64,000 nucleotides of DNA from Clostridiales bacterium (GTDB taxonomy: Bacteria > Bacillota > Clostridia > Peptostreptococcales > Anaerovoracaceae): the NCBI GenBank assembly GCA_009911365.1, contig QXXF01000022.1, forward strand, positions 1-64,000, read 5' to 3'. Below the pieces are notes generated by a model, which saw nothing but the letters and a program-made list of their open reading frames with translations, was not told the DNA's origin and ran no database searches. A program made the translations under genes and the position numbers. Numbering within the stretch: the first letter of the stretch is position 1; every line of letters starts with the position of its first letter. Positions 8,558-16,751 of the stretch are shown piece after piece.

Positions 8558-10180
8558 ATGAAAATTTGTGTGAAAAAAGAAAAGTGGATCTTGGTTCTAG
8601 CTGTAATCTTGGGTGCGATCAACGCAGTCGCGATCGCTTTTGTCTCCATTTTGCTACAGCGTATTTTAGATGTTGCCTTGAGGCAGGACATGAGCGGGTT
8701 TGGCCAGTTGTTGCCAGTCATCCTAGGGTATATGGCAGCACTCTGTGCTTTGAGCTTTGCCGAGGCCTTGTGCGGAAAAGTCCTGCTGCGAAACGTGACC
8801 AGGAGCCTGCGGGGCAGGATCTTTAATGGCGCAATGGCGAAGCGGCCGGAAAGCTATTACAAAAGCAACTCCGCAGACTATTTGTCAGCAGTGGTGAACG
8901 ATGTGAAGCTGGTGGAAGAAAACTATCTGACCCCTTTGCTGCTTTCCTGCCAGATGATCGTTTTGTTCTTGGCTACTTTGGTGATCCTTTGCTGGCTCAG
9001 TCCTATGGTGACTGGAATCTTGCTGGGTTTTCTGCTACTGATGTTCCTGGTGCCCCTTTTGTTTGGGAATGCGCTGAGGCAGAGGCAGGAGCGTTATTCC
9101 ACCGCGTTGGCTGCGTTTACAGAGAAGACAAAAGACTTTTTCAGCGGTTATGAAGTCATCAGAGGCTTTTCCATTGGCAGCCACATCCGCCGTAAGTTTC
9201 AACAGGAAAACAAGGCGGCGGCCAATGCCAAATTTCGTGCGGACTGTTTCATTGCGGTCAACGAAAGCTTGGCGGATATGTTATCTACCTTGAGTACGGT
9301 AGTGGTCGTGTTTGTCGCAGCTTACATGGTGCTGCGGGGAAAGATCACTGCGGGAACGCTGCTGGCCTTGATCCAGCTCAGCTCTACCTTCAGCGTGCCA
9401 GTGCTGGTCCTGATGCAGAACGTACCAAAGATGACTAGTATGAAATCAATCATAGAAAAGCTGGGTCATCTTTGCGACGATAAGACGGATCATGAGGACG
9501 AATGCGCCCGCAGGGACACCACCTTTGAAAAAGGGCTGGCTCTGAAAGACGTAAGATTCGCTTATGAACCAGGCAAAGAAATCTTGAAGGGCATTGACTT
9601 GGAGTTGAAGCCAGGCGGAAAATATGCGCTGCTGGGGGAAAGCGGGTGCGGGAAGACGACTTTGACAAAGCTGATGACCGGATATTCTCAAAGCTATCAG
9701 GGCAGTATTTCCTACGATGACCAAGAGGTAAAAATGCTGGATCGGCAGGAATTGAGTCAAGTGGTGTCTTTGATCCATCAAAACGTTTATCTCTTTGATT
9801 CCGATATTTATGATAATATCTGTCTTGGTGAGGAATTTTCTGAGACAGAGCTGGAGCGGGCACTGCAAAAGAGTGGGGTGAAAAAGTTCCTGGCGCAGTT
9901 AGAAGACGGGATCCATGCGAAGACTGGAGAAAACGGAAATCGGCTTTCCGGCGGCCAGCGGCAGAGGATCGCAGTGGCAAGGGCCTTGATCCGTCGTACT
10001 CCGATGCTGATCCTGGATGAGGGAACTTCGGCTGTGGACAAAAAAACCGCTCGTGACATTGAGAGCAGCCTGCTGGAGGAAGATGGCTTGACCTTGATCA
10101 CGATCACCCATCATATGCAAGAAGATCTGCGGGAGCGGTATGACCAGATCATACGGATAGAAGAGGGAAGGGTCAGTTGA
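8558..10180 (+). CDS. ABC transporter, fused permease-ATPase half transporter
   Basis: A 540-aa exporter-type half transporter. Six membrane helices span about residues 10-290, then comes the ATPase domain, with Walker A GESGCGKTT (about 360-368), Q-loop HQNVYLF, signature LSGGQRQR (about 463) and Walker B LILDEG. The D-loop region is DEGTSAVD instead of the usual DEATSALD, and the H-loop is ITHH. It probably works as a homodimer exporting a lipid, peptide or drug; the substrate cannot be read from sequence. The start is ATG 8558 after AAAGGAGAAGAG; the upstream in-frame extension to 8507 lies within the promoter. No peptide precursor is visible next to it. Confidence 0.9.
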   Translation: MKICVKKEKWILVLAVILGAINAVAIAFVSILLQRILDVALRQDMSGFGQLLPVILGYMAALCALSFAEALCGKVLLRNVTRSLRGRIFNGAMAKRPESYYKSNSADYLSAVVNDVKLVEENYLTPLLLSCQMIVLFLATLVILCWLSPMVTGILLGFLLLMFLVPLLFGNALRQRQERYSTALAAFTEKTKDFFSGYEVIRGFSIGSHIRRKFQQENKAAANAKFRADCFIAVNESLADMLSTLSTVVVVFVAAYMVLRGKITAGTLLALIQLSSTFSVPVLVLMQNVPKMTSMKSIIEKLGHLCDDKTDHEDECARRDTTFEKGLALKDVRFAYEPGKEILKGIDLELKPGGKYALLGESGCGKTTLTKLMTGYSQSYQGSISYDDQEVKMLDRQELSQVVSLIHQNVYLFDSDIYDNICLGEEFSETELERALQKSGVKKFLAQLEDGIHAKTGENGNRLSGGQRQRIAVARALIRRTPMLILDEGTSAVDKKTARDIESSLLEEDGLTLITITHHMQEDLRERYDQIIRIEEGRVS

Positions 10181-10300
10181 TCAGAGCATAGTTATTGATT
10201 AAAAGGATGTTTTATTCATACAAAGTGTTGCGAATCCTAACAAAATGTCACAGATTTATACAAGACAATTAGCAGAATCAATGTTAGAATATGTGCGTTG

Positions 10301-10328
10301 AAAAAGCATCAGGTCCTTGATGCTTTTT
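10301..10328 (+). terminator. Rho-independent terminator after ABC exporter
   Basis: A perfect 11-bp stem AAAAAGCATCA/TGATGCTTTTT with loop GGTCCT and a T-run inside the 3' arm. The rest of the 329-bp gap before the Xre gene holds only a 7-bp inverted repeat, TGACAAA (10397-10403) and TTTGTCA (10433-10439), of unknown role. Confidence 0.85.
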
Positions 10329-10509
10329 CATGTTTATTGGAATTTACGGATCATAAGGGGGAAGATGAATTTAAAATCAAGTTTTACAAGGCAATATGAC
10401 AAAAAGAACAATTTTTGAATAAATTTTGTATGTTTGTCAATAGTGCTCTTGTAGGTTATTTTATTGCGCGGCCATTATACATAGAATAAAGAGAAAAAGG
10501 AGAAGCGCA

Positions 10510-10869
10510 ATGAAAATCACATACTACGATTTGGGCAGGAGGATCAAGACCGCAAGAAAAGAGAAGGGCTTGACACAGGCCAAACTGGCGGAGATGGTGG
10601 GCGTGGGCAATACTCATATCAGCCATATTGAAACTGGAAAGACCATTCCAAGCTTTGAATTGGTCGTCAATGTGATGAGTGCTTTGGACCTTACCCCAAA
10701 TGAGTTGATCCGTGGCTACGTGGACAATGAAAATACGAATATCTTGCTGCAAAAGGAGCTAGCTGGAATTTTGGAAGACTGTTCAGCCTCGGAACTGAAA
10801 TTTCTCAGCGGCTGCTTAGTTACGCTCAAGGCATTGCTTCGAGGTTATGAAACGGAACGAGCGCAATAA
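10510..10869 (+). CDS. Xre-family regulator upstream of agrC
   Basis: A 119-aa protein with an N-terminal Cro/C1-type HTH at about residues 8-64 (LGRRIKTARKEKGLTQAKLAEMVGVGNTHISHIETGKTIPS...). A helical C-terminal extension of about 50 residues follows. AAAGGAGAAGCGCA precedes the ATG. It is 57 bp upstream of the agrC-like kinase on the same strand, so it may be cotranscribed and may regulate the quorum-sensing locus. It is only loosely similar to the Xre protein at 3166. Confidence 0.82.
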   Translation: MKITYYDLGRRIKTARKEKGLTQAKLAEMVGVGNTHISHIETGKTIPSFELVVNVMSALDLTPNELIRGYVDNENTNILLQKELAGILEDCSASELKFLSGCLVTLKALLRGYETERAQ

Positions 10870-10926
10870 AAACATGCGTGGAAATGCCAGGCTTGCCAGC
10901 AGGAGAAGGAATCGGGGTAGTGGACA

Positions 10927-12198
10927 ATGCTTTACTTCTATGATTTTTTGGCCTCCGGGCTGGAAGTCTTCTCTATGTGTTGTGTGTTGGGCATCTTGCG
11001 GGAGCAGTATTGGGACCTGCGGAAAATCCTGGGGACGGTTATAAGCCTGGCCGCAGCCACTACTGGGCTAGATGCGGTGGGGATAGAAGCCAATTTGGGG
11101 ATCAATATCGCATTGGTGATAGCTGCGATAAAGCTGCTGTATAAGAACGAGTTTTGGAAAACAGTTTCTGATGCCATCAGCGGTTCCACACTTGTTGTTG
11201 TCATAGAAATGTTTACCACTTATCTTTTACACTGGATTGATCCTGCCTTTATGGATCAATGGCTTAAAATGCTAGTGTATCTTTTTTGTCTTGCCGCCTT
11301 TTTCTGCGGGCTGGCCCTATTTGCCAGAAGCAGAAGAGCCTTTTGGACTTATTATCAAAAGTATTATGGCATGATTGGGATCGTATGTCTTAATTTTCTA
11401 TTCGTACAGCTTGCGGAGCTTTATAATTGGAATGAAACGGACACGGTTGATATCAGCATTTTGGTTTTAGTCTCCATCACAGTGTTCTCGAACATGGTGC
11501 TTGCCCTGAAGCTGATTAAAAATCAGCAGCAAAAAGAAGAATTAGAAAATCAAAAAAGGATGGCAGACTTAAAGGAAAGCTTTCTTCAACAGATGGCAGC
11601 GGAGCAGCATGAATTCGCAAAGCACTTGCAGACGGTCCAAATTATGATTTCAGACAGAGAGTGTGTGACTCGGCAGGTGGTAAGCGAATACATAGAAGAG
11701 CTGATCCATAAAAGGAATGCCCCGACTCATGTAGGATATGTGGGAGATGGAGTCTTGTCTGGGTTTTTAAATCAAAAGCAGAAAGATGCGGAAAAAAGAA
11801 AGATCCGATTTCATGTGCTCATAGCAAAGACAGTCTCAGAGTTTCCATGTAGTCAAACAGAGTTGATAGAATTGGTTGGAAATTTGCTGGATAATGCGTT
11901 TGAGGCTGTGGAGCAGCTCGAGGGAAAACATAGGAAGGTCCTGTTTGAAATTGGAAGAAATGGAAAAACTATTTTTCTACAGACTGTGAACGATAATCCA
12001 GGGAACCCAATCAAAGCCAATCAGATGGTAGCAAGAGGCGTTTCCACGAAAAAAGGCCACCTGCGGGGGTATGGCCTTTTCAATGTAAAAACAATTGCCG
12101 AACAACATGGCGGAAAGCTAGAAATCCGGCAGAATGAAGATATTGTCATGGTAAAAATTTATTTCATTAATTCTTCTGGACAATCCGGTTCTCCATGA
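10927..12198 (+). CDS. agrC: AgrC-like GHKL sensor histidine kinase
   Basis: A 423-aa kinase. The first 200 residues hold about six hydrophobic segments, the AgrC-type polytopic sensor. The coiled segment after residue 195 leads to the phosphoacceptor region, with His about 228 in AAEQHEFAKHLQ. A GHKL ATPase follows, with N-box ELVGNLLDNAFEAVE and G-box GHLRGYGLFNVKTIAEQHGG. AgrC senses the processed AgrD peptide and phosphorylates AgrA. The gene is convergent with agrD, and their 3' ends overlap by 40 bp. The ribosome binding site before ATG 10927 is weak (GGGGTAGTGGACA). Confidence 0.9.
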   Translation: MLYFYDFLASGLEVFSMCCVLGILREQYWDLRKILGTVISLAAATTGLDAVGIEANLGINIALVIAAIKLLYKNEFWKTVSDAISGSTLVVVIEMFTTYLLHWIDPAFMDQWLKMLVYLFCLAAFFCGLALFARSRRAFWTYYQKYYGMIGIVCLNFLFVQLAELYNWNETDTVDISILVLVSITVFSNMVLALKLIKNQQQKEELENQKRMADLKESFLQQMAAEQHEFAKHLQTVQIMISDRECVTRQVVSEYIEELIHKRNAPTHVGYVGDGVLSGFLNQKQKDAEKRKIRFHVLIAKTVSEFPCSQTELIELVGNLLDNAFEAVEQLEGKHRKVLFEIGRNGKTIFLQTVNDNPGNPIKANQMVARGVSTKKGHLRGYGLFNVKTIAEQHGGKLEIRQNEDIVMVKIYFINSSGQSGSP

Positions 12199-12293
12199 TG
12201 GAAAAACGTAGAAGTGGACGTGGCCATATCAGCCAGTGCGACTAATGTAAGAGCAAAAACTGGTAAAATGGAATTGATGATTTTTTTAAACAT
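12159..12293 (-). CDS. agrD: AgrD-like cyclic autoinducer prepeptide
   Basis: A 44-aa peptide with the three-part AgrD layout. It has an amphipathic N-terminal helix (MFKKIINSILPVFAL), a short core around ATSTSTFFHHG, and an acidic C-terminal recognition tail ending PDCPEELMK. GGAGG lies 8 nt before its ATG, and the start overlaps the end of agrB by 8 nt, the expected agrBD coupling. AgrB cuts such peptides and closes a thiolactone on Cys, or a lactone on Ser. The only Cys here lies in the tail, three residues before EEL, so the ring would have to use Ser or Thr (for example S-T-F-F-H). The ring position is inferred by alignment from memory. Confidence 0.85.
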   Translation of the reverse strand: MFKKIINSILPVFALTLVALADMATSTSTFFHHGEPDCPEELMK

Positions 12294-12873
12294 GATTTTG
12301 ACCTCCAATCGGATTTGTATTTTTGTAATAACGATAGATGGATTGGCATACGAGCTGGATCGCCTGTATAACCAAATACCAGATCCCGCAGTGCTGCGGC
12401 TGAGAAGGCTGGAAGTAAAAGGTCAGTGCCAGCCCCCAAGCGATGCTGAATAAAATAGCCCATTTCTTGCACAATGCGTATCGCTTTTGCGTTTTAAAGG
12501 GACGTTTGTATGAGGCGATGGGTGACAAAAAGCAGATGACAGCGATGCTGATCCACAACAAAGTCGTATATGCCAGTTGAGACAGGGGCAGGGAAGGTAG
12601 CAGCAGGATTTGCCCGCAAAGCATAATAAACCCCATGCCAAAGCATCCCACGTTCGTTTTCATGTGGATGCCGCCTGAAAAAACCCGCACCGTACAAGAA
12701 ATCGCCATGCATAATAGCAGTGCTGGCAGATATCCTATGGCAAAGAAGAACGCGCAGTACAGAACCGTTTTGATGGATTCATTACGCAAAAGTTCCAGAG
12801 CATAGGAAATTTTCATCTGATCCAGATCGCTGATATTAGGCTGTGACAAAAGCAGGTCTTTTAGCTTTGCCAT
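12286..12873 (-). CDS. agrB: AgrB-like peptide processing/export protease
   Basis: A 195-aa integral membrane cysteine protease. It has the AgrB signature RVFSGGIH followed by NVGC, with catalytic His 70 and Cys 77 seven residues apart as in staphylococcal AgrB. Four to six hydrophobic helices follow. AgrB removes the AgrD tail and forms the macrocycle. The start is ATG 12873, 6 nt after AAGGTG; an upstream ATG at 12891 would overlap that site. It is on the opposite strand to agrC and is translationally coupled to agrD. Confidence 0.92.
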   Translation of the reverse strand: MAKLKDLLLSQPNISDLDQMKISYALELLRNESIKTVLYCAFFFAIGYLPALLLCMAISCTVRVFSGGIHMKTNVGCFGMGFIMLCGQILLLPSLPLSQLAYTTLLWISIAVICFLSPIASYKRPFKTQKRYALCKKWAILFSIAWGLALTFYFQPSQPQHCGIWYLVIQAIQLVCQSIYRYYKNTNPIGGQNHV

Positions 12874-12906
12874 TTTGGTCACCTTCTTCATTCAGACTGC
12901 GAAAAT

Positions 12907-12917
12907 ACCGCAGCGGT
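12907..12917. promoter_or_regulatory. Short palindrome in agrB-agrA divergent region
   Basis: ACCGC-A-GCGGT lies between the divergent agrBD and agrA genes. The 152-bp region must hold both promoters, but I could not find convincing paired LytTR sites (ACAGTTAAG-like direct repeats) in it. Confidence 0.2.
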
Positions 12918-13025
12918 TATTTCTTTCTAAATCATAAAATATAACTCCTGAAATTCAATACATTTGATATGAAATTGCAAAATATGCTATGAAACGACAG
13001 TCTTAGATTGAGATAGGAGGATAAC

Positions 13026-13781
13026 ATGTTAAGAGGGATAATCATTGAGGACGATGAACGGGACGTAAAGTTACTATTGCGTATTTTAAAGAAAGTTCAG
13101 CCAAAGCTGTCCTGCGCCGTGTTTTCCGATGGGCCGCAGGCTCTGGAGCACATCAGGAGTCAGAAAAAACGAATCCATATTATTTTCATTGACCGGCAGC
13201 TGCCTCATATGGACGGCTTTACCTTAGCGGAGAAGATTAGGGAGTGCCAGCGTTATATCCTGACGCCCATTGTCTTTGTCACTGGGTATTCTATGGGACA
13301 ACTGGATGCGTTCCAAGAATATCACTGCTACAGTTATTTGGTCAAACCTATTTCAGAAGGGACTGTGAGGCAGCGCATCGGTCCGCTCCTGGAAACCCTG
13401 GGGCGGGAAGCGAAACCAAAGAAATTGAAACGGATTATCCCTTTCAACATAGGACAGGACGTGAAATTCATTGATGCGGAAACCATCTTAGGCTTGGAAG
13501 CCATGGGCAGGGACTGCTATCTTTACGCTGGGACAAAGAGTTACCGTCTGCCTCGCCAGACCATAGACATGATCCTGCAGGAAGTCAATGAGCCGTATTT
13601 TACTCGGTGCCATAAATCCTTTGCCGTGAATCTGAAAAAGGTGGAAGATATCAAAAAGGAACGGAGAAACATTTGGAAGCCTGTGTTTTCCTGTGAAAAC
13701 GATTTTAGCTGTGAAATCAGCAAGACATACTATAAGGAAATCATGGAGCTATACCAGAAATATTTATCTCGGGCGGATTGA
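13026..13781 (+). CDS. agrA: AgrA-like LytTR response regulator
   Basis: A 251-aa two-domain regulator. Residues 1-125 form a receiver domain with acidic pair EDD at 8-10, phosphoacceptor Asp 56 in FIDRQLPHMDG, the conserved Thr region VFVTGY and Lys in YLVKPI. Residues about 140-245 form a LytTR DNA-binding domain (ILGLEAMGRDCYLYAG...FTRCHKSFAVNLKKVEDI). This is the AgrA architecture, matching the AgrC-like kinase nearby. ATAGGAGGATAAC precedes the ATG. Expected targets are the agrBD promoter and downstream virulence- or community-type genes; none is proven here. Confidence 0.9.
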   Translation: MLRGIIIEDDERDVKLLLRILKKVQPKLSCAVFSDGPQALEHIRSQKKRIHIIFIDRQLPHMDGFTLAEKIRECQRYILTPIVFVTGYSMGQLDAFQEYHCYSYLVKPISEGTVRQRIGPLLETLGREAKPKKLKRIIPFNIGQDVKFIDAETILGLEAMGRDCYLYAGTKSYRLPRQTIDMILQEVNEPYFTRCHKSFAVNLKKVEDIKKERRNIWKPVFSCENDFSCEISKTYYKEIMELYQKYLSRAD

Positions 13782-13993
13782 GGCTTAGATATAAACATGG
13801 AGGTGGCAAGTTATGAAGGTAAGGTCATGGTCTATTGAGCAGTGACCTTGACTTTGTTGTGGAACGAAGGATTTTTGGGGCAATTACCAAAAAACTGCGA
13901 ATCTAAAACCATAACCAGGATGTTGCCAACAACAAAGAAATCAGATCTGCTTCAAAGAACGCTTTGACATGGCATACAATGAGTGGTATCACA

Positions 13994-14026
13994 TGATAAA
14001 TCTAGCATTAAATGCTAGATTTATCA
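13994..14026. repeat. 14-bp perfect inverted repeat
   Basis: TGATAAATCTAGCA (13994-14007) and its exact complement (14013-14026) flank a TTAAA loop, directly before the AAA_14 remnant. Without a following T-run it is a poor terminator. It could be an operator or a scar of a mobile event. The stretch 13782-13993 holds no recognisable gene. Confidence 0.6.
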
Positions 14027-14242
14027 AAAGGGAGGGCGACATGGAATATATTAAGAGAGCGGCCCAACATGTTCATGATGCTGAATCCTCCACCAGTGAT
14101 TTATGATGAAGTACAGCGAGTGCCAGGGCTTTTCAGATATGTCAAGCTAAAGTACGATGAGAGCGATGGGCTTGTCATGTTTATCCGATCAGAACCCTAT
14201 GCCCTTCAAAGGCGAACCCGTAATGCCGAATCCGGTCCTTAG
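14012..14242 (+). pseudogene. Remnant of AAA_14/DUF4143-type ATPase
   Basis: The fragment contains NPPPVIYDEVQRVPGLFRYVKLK, the Walker B region of AAA_14 ATPases (usually PPVIIDEIQ.APEL). A degraded end, SEPYAL, recalls the sensor motif GSEPYAL. The typical N-terminus appears in another frame at 14041 (MEYIKRA), and the Walker A region is missing, so the gene has suffered an internal deletion and a frameshift. The DUF4143 C-terminal half is gone. The fragment stops inside the neighbouring remnant on the opposite strand. Confidence 0.6.
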
Positions 14243-14831
14243 AAATCCCTCGTGCCAGCAGTTCTGTGTCATAGCCTCTTGCGTCGATCTGTGACAAGGC
14301 ATTTTTTACTGTTTCTTCCAGGTTTGCTTCTTTTGTCCGTTGGAATACCTTGAATTCCAAAATTATAGCATCCGGATTTTCGTTTAGCGGTTCCAGCATC
14401 ACATCATATCTACCAAGACCGCTTTCCCGGTTGGCAGTGATCCGATAGCGATCTGTTAAATCAACGATGAGCCCTAAGACAAAGCCATGGTAGAAGCGTT
14501 CTGGCTCCGCTGTTTTTGAAGGATGCGTGCCTGTATCAAAGCTGCTGAAAGTTTCTAGTGCGATTTGGCTCATATATTCGTTCATGTAGTCTAAATCCCC
14601 AGAGAGCAGAGCTATGATGAAATTGTTATAGCGCAGATTGACTGTATTTTTGAACCAACTCAGGAACATTTGCCGGAACATTTGCGTTACTTCCCGATTG
14701 GTGAGAGCAAGCTGGTAAGTTGCGCTTTCAGGATCCGCCAGGTTTGCTGGTGCGGTTTCCACTTTCAAATATCCAGAAGCAAGCAGCATACTCCAAATGG
14801 TTTCATCATTTGGTCTCATAATGCCCCTCAC
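14181..14831 (-). pseudogene. 5'-truncated AAA-ATPase-like / PDDEXK_9 protein
   Basis: A 216-aa open frame corresponding to the C-terminal part of the roughly 530-aa family that fuses an AAA-ATPase-like domain (PF09820) to a PD-(D/E)XK nuclease-like domain (PDDEXK_9, PF08011). The end of the lid region is visible (NDETIWSMLLASGYL). So is the nuclease-like core FYHGFVLGLIVDL...ESGLGRYDVML...AIILEFKVF, with the D-EXK residues YDVML and EFK. The Walker A and B half is absent, so it is a remnant or, less likely, a free-standing nuclease domain. Such genes are often multicopy and recombine. Confidence 0.75.
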
Positions 14832-15070
14832 TCCTTTTTGATAGTCTCGATTTTCTTTCTTTCGAGTCTACCATAATCCGGGTCATATGTCACGTACAAG
14901 AAAAGAATTCAAACCAGAAAGAGTTTTCTTTGATGGAAAGTTGATATCAGGAAAACTATAAGCATGCCAGCCCCTATCCTTAACTTTCCCAAACTATTTC
15001 GTACTAAACCCCCGATCCTGTGAATATCCTATGATGTAGGAAATGGGATTCAAAATATTTCCAGTACATC

Positions 15071-15115
15071 AACGAAGTCTACAGCTGAAAGAACATCAGC
15101 GGAGCCGGCTTTGTT
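15071..15115 (+). other. Structured intergenic element, copy A
   Basis: Outer stem AACGAAGTC (15071-15079) pairs with GGCTTTGTT (15107-15115). Inner stem GCTG/CAGC (15084-15087 with 15097-15100) has a 9-nt loop AAAGAACAT. A second element with the same fold and compatible base changes lies at 53166. It begins 85 bp before the dacF start. The remainder of 14832-15070 shows nothing I recognise. Confidence 0.4.
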
Positions 15116-15155
15116 GGCTCAATAAGTGATTCGCGGAAATAAGGGGGTTTTTTGT

Positions 15156-16367
15156 GTGAAAAAGAAAGTGATCAGCTGCTGTCTGGTAGCGGCGCTGCTG
15201 ATTGGCGGTTTCATGGGAATCGACCGGTTCCAACCAGAGGAACGAAGCATATCCATCGTAAATGCGAGAGCAGAACCATCAGAAAAGGAAACCGGCCTCA
15301 AGCTGAACGCAAAAGCGGCTGTGCTCATGGACGCGGCCAGTGGCAAAATCCTTTTTGCTCAGGATGCGCATAAAAGGCTCCCGCCTGCGTCTGTGACCAA
15401 GGTCATGACCATGCTGCTGATCCTGGAGGCCTGTGAAGACGGGAAAATCAGCATGAAGGACACGGTGACCATTTCTGAGAGAGCGGCTTCCATGGGCGGC
15501 AGTCAGATGTACATGGAGCCTGGAGAACAGCATACAGTGGAAGAACTGCTGATGGGCGTGGCTATGGTCAGTGCCAACGATGGGTGCGTAGCGCTGGCTG
15601 AACACCTAGCGGGAAGCGTGGAAATGTTCGTGGAACGGATGAATCAGCGGGCTAGGCAGCTGGAGATGAAGGACACGAATTTTGTGAATACCAACGGACT
15701 TCCAGTAGCAAACCATTACACCAGCGCATATGATATAGCAATCATGTCCCGTCATCTGCTCAGATTCCCCAAAACAAAGGAATGGTTTACCAGATGGCAG
15801 GCCACGATCAAGGTAGGACTTCCGGGAAAGGAAAAAGAATTTGGGCTGACCAACACCAACCGGCTGATCAAACAGTACTCCGGCGCGATTGGCGTTAAAA
15901 CCGGGTTCACTCAGGATGCCGGCTATTGCCTGTCTGGCGCGGCAGAACGAGGCGGAACCAGATTAGTGGCAGTTATCCTAGGCTGCAAGACTTCCAAGAT
16001 TCGATTTGCGGAAATCAGCAAAATGTTCGACTATGGCTTTGCCAACTATGAAAGCGTGAAAATCGGAGAAAAGGGAAAGCTCCAAAAATCCATTCGGATC
16101 CAAAAAGGCGCGCCTGCCAAAATCACAGCGGTTTTAGAAGAGGAAAAGTCTGTGCTAGTGAAAAAGGGCAAAAAAGGAAGCGTTAAAACGAAAATTAAGA
16201 TGGACAGCACCATGCGGCCGCCAATCAAAAAAGGCCAACAGGTAGGGGAATTAGTAGTCTATCAGGATGGGACGGAAATCGGGCGGTTTCCTATGGTGGC
16301 TGCGGAAAAAGCGAAAAAAGCGTCTATCAAAGATCTTTACATACAAATGATGAGAAAGATCATATAA
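15156..16367 (+). CDS. dacF: D-alanyl-D-alanine carboxypeptidase (S11 family)
   Basis: A 403-aa low-molecular-weight penicillin-binding protein that trims the terminal D-Ala from peptidoglycan stem peptides. The signal peptide is KKKVISCCLVAALLIGGF. The SxxK nucleophile motif SVTK is at about 79-82, SAN at about 138 (MVSANDGCVALAEHL), and KTG at about 248 (GVKTGFTQDAGYCLSG). A PBP5-type C-terminal beta domain follows, then a basic amphipathic tail (KKASIKDLYIQMMRKII) suited to membrane anchoring. The start is GTG 15156, 8 nt after AAGGGGG; the upstream GTG at 15126 would precede the ribosome binding site. Confidence 0.93.
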   Translation: MKKKVISCCLVAALLIGGFMGIDRFQPEERSISIVNARAEPSEKETGLKLNAKAAVLMDAASGKILFAQDAHKRLPPASVTKVMTMLLILEACEDGKISMKDTVTISERAASMGGSQMYMEPGEQHTVEELLMGVAMVSANDGCVALAEHLAGSVEMFVERMNQRARQLEMKDTNFVNTNGLPVANHYTSAYDIAIMSRHLLRFPKTKEWFTRWQATIKVGLPGKEKEFGLTNTNRLIKQYSGAIGVKTGFTQDAGYCLSGAAERGGTRLVAVILGCKTSKIRFAEISKMFDYGFANYESVKIGEKGKLQKSIRIQKGAPAKITAVLEEEKSVLVKKGKKGSVKTKIKMDSTMRPPIKKGQQVGELVVYQDGTEIGRFPMVAAEKAKKASIKDLYIQMMRKII

Positions 16368-16391
16368 AGAGATAGACAGGAGGTCCTTTTT

Positions 16392-16658
16392 TTGCGCAGA
16401 CCTGAACTTGAATACTTGCTTACGTTTTCGTCTTTTTACAAGGCCATGTACGCAAGGGATAAATTGATGGAACAGGGGATCCATTCCAAGCAGCAGCGAG
16501 TGCCGACTCAGCTTTTGCGTACTTGCGGGCAGGCGCTGTTGGTGACAGGATATGACCTGCAGAGAATCATTGCGGTGCTTTCAGAAAACCAGATCAGTAC
16601 GAGAGGCATTTTCCAGGCTGTGACCAGCAATGGAACAAAAGAGTACCAGCATATCTAA
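16392..16658 (+). CDS. DUF3343 protein
   Basis: An 88-aa small soluble protein of the DUF3343 family (YLLTFSSFYKAMYARDKLMEQGI...TCGQALLVTGYDLQRIIAVLSENQI). Family members are suspected sulfur or selenium carriers; the Cys in RTCGQAL is the conserved one. It starts at TTG 16392 with AGGAGG 8-9 nt upstream and lies 24 bp after dacF, so it is likely in the same transcript. A functional link with the cell-wall enzyme is not evident. Confidence 0.75.
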   Translation: MRRPELEYLLTFSSFYKAMYARDKLMEQGIHSKQQRVPTQLLRTCGQALLVTGYDLQRIIAVLSENQISTRGIFQAVTSNGTKEYQHI

Positions 16659-16665
16659 ATAATCA

Positions 16666-16701
16666 AAAAAGGCTGTTATGGTAAAACATAACGGTCTTTT
16701 T
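16666..16701 (+). terminator. Rho-independent terminator after dacF-DUF3343
   Basis: A 15-bp stem (16666-16680 with 16687-16701, two wobble pairs), loop GTAAAA, and a T-rich 3' arm. Confidence 0.85.
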
Positions 16702-16751
16702 GTTTGGAATATACTGGAACTTGTAATTTCTGTGAGAAAACAGTCGAACCA

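Noticed and set aside
9446-9980. Two minus-strand open frames of 140 and 176 codons within the ABC exporter
   Set aside because: Both are antisense to the ATPase domain with its conserved motifs and have no start signals.
12892-13025. LytTR (AgrA) binding repeats upstream of agrBD
   Set aside because: I looked for paired ACAGTTAAG-like repeats and found only an isolated ACAGTCTTAG-like string, so no site is claimed.
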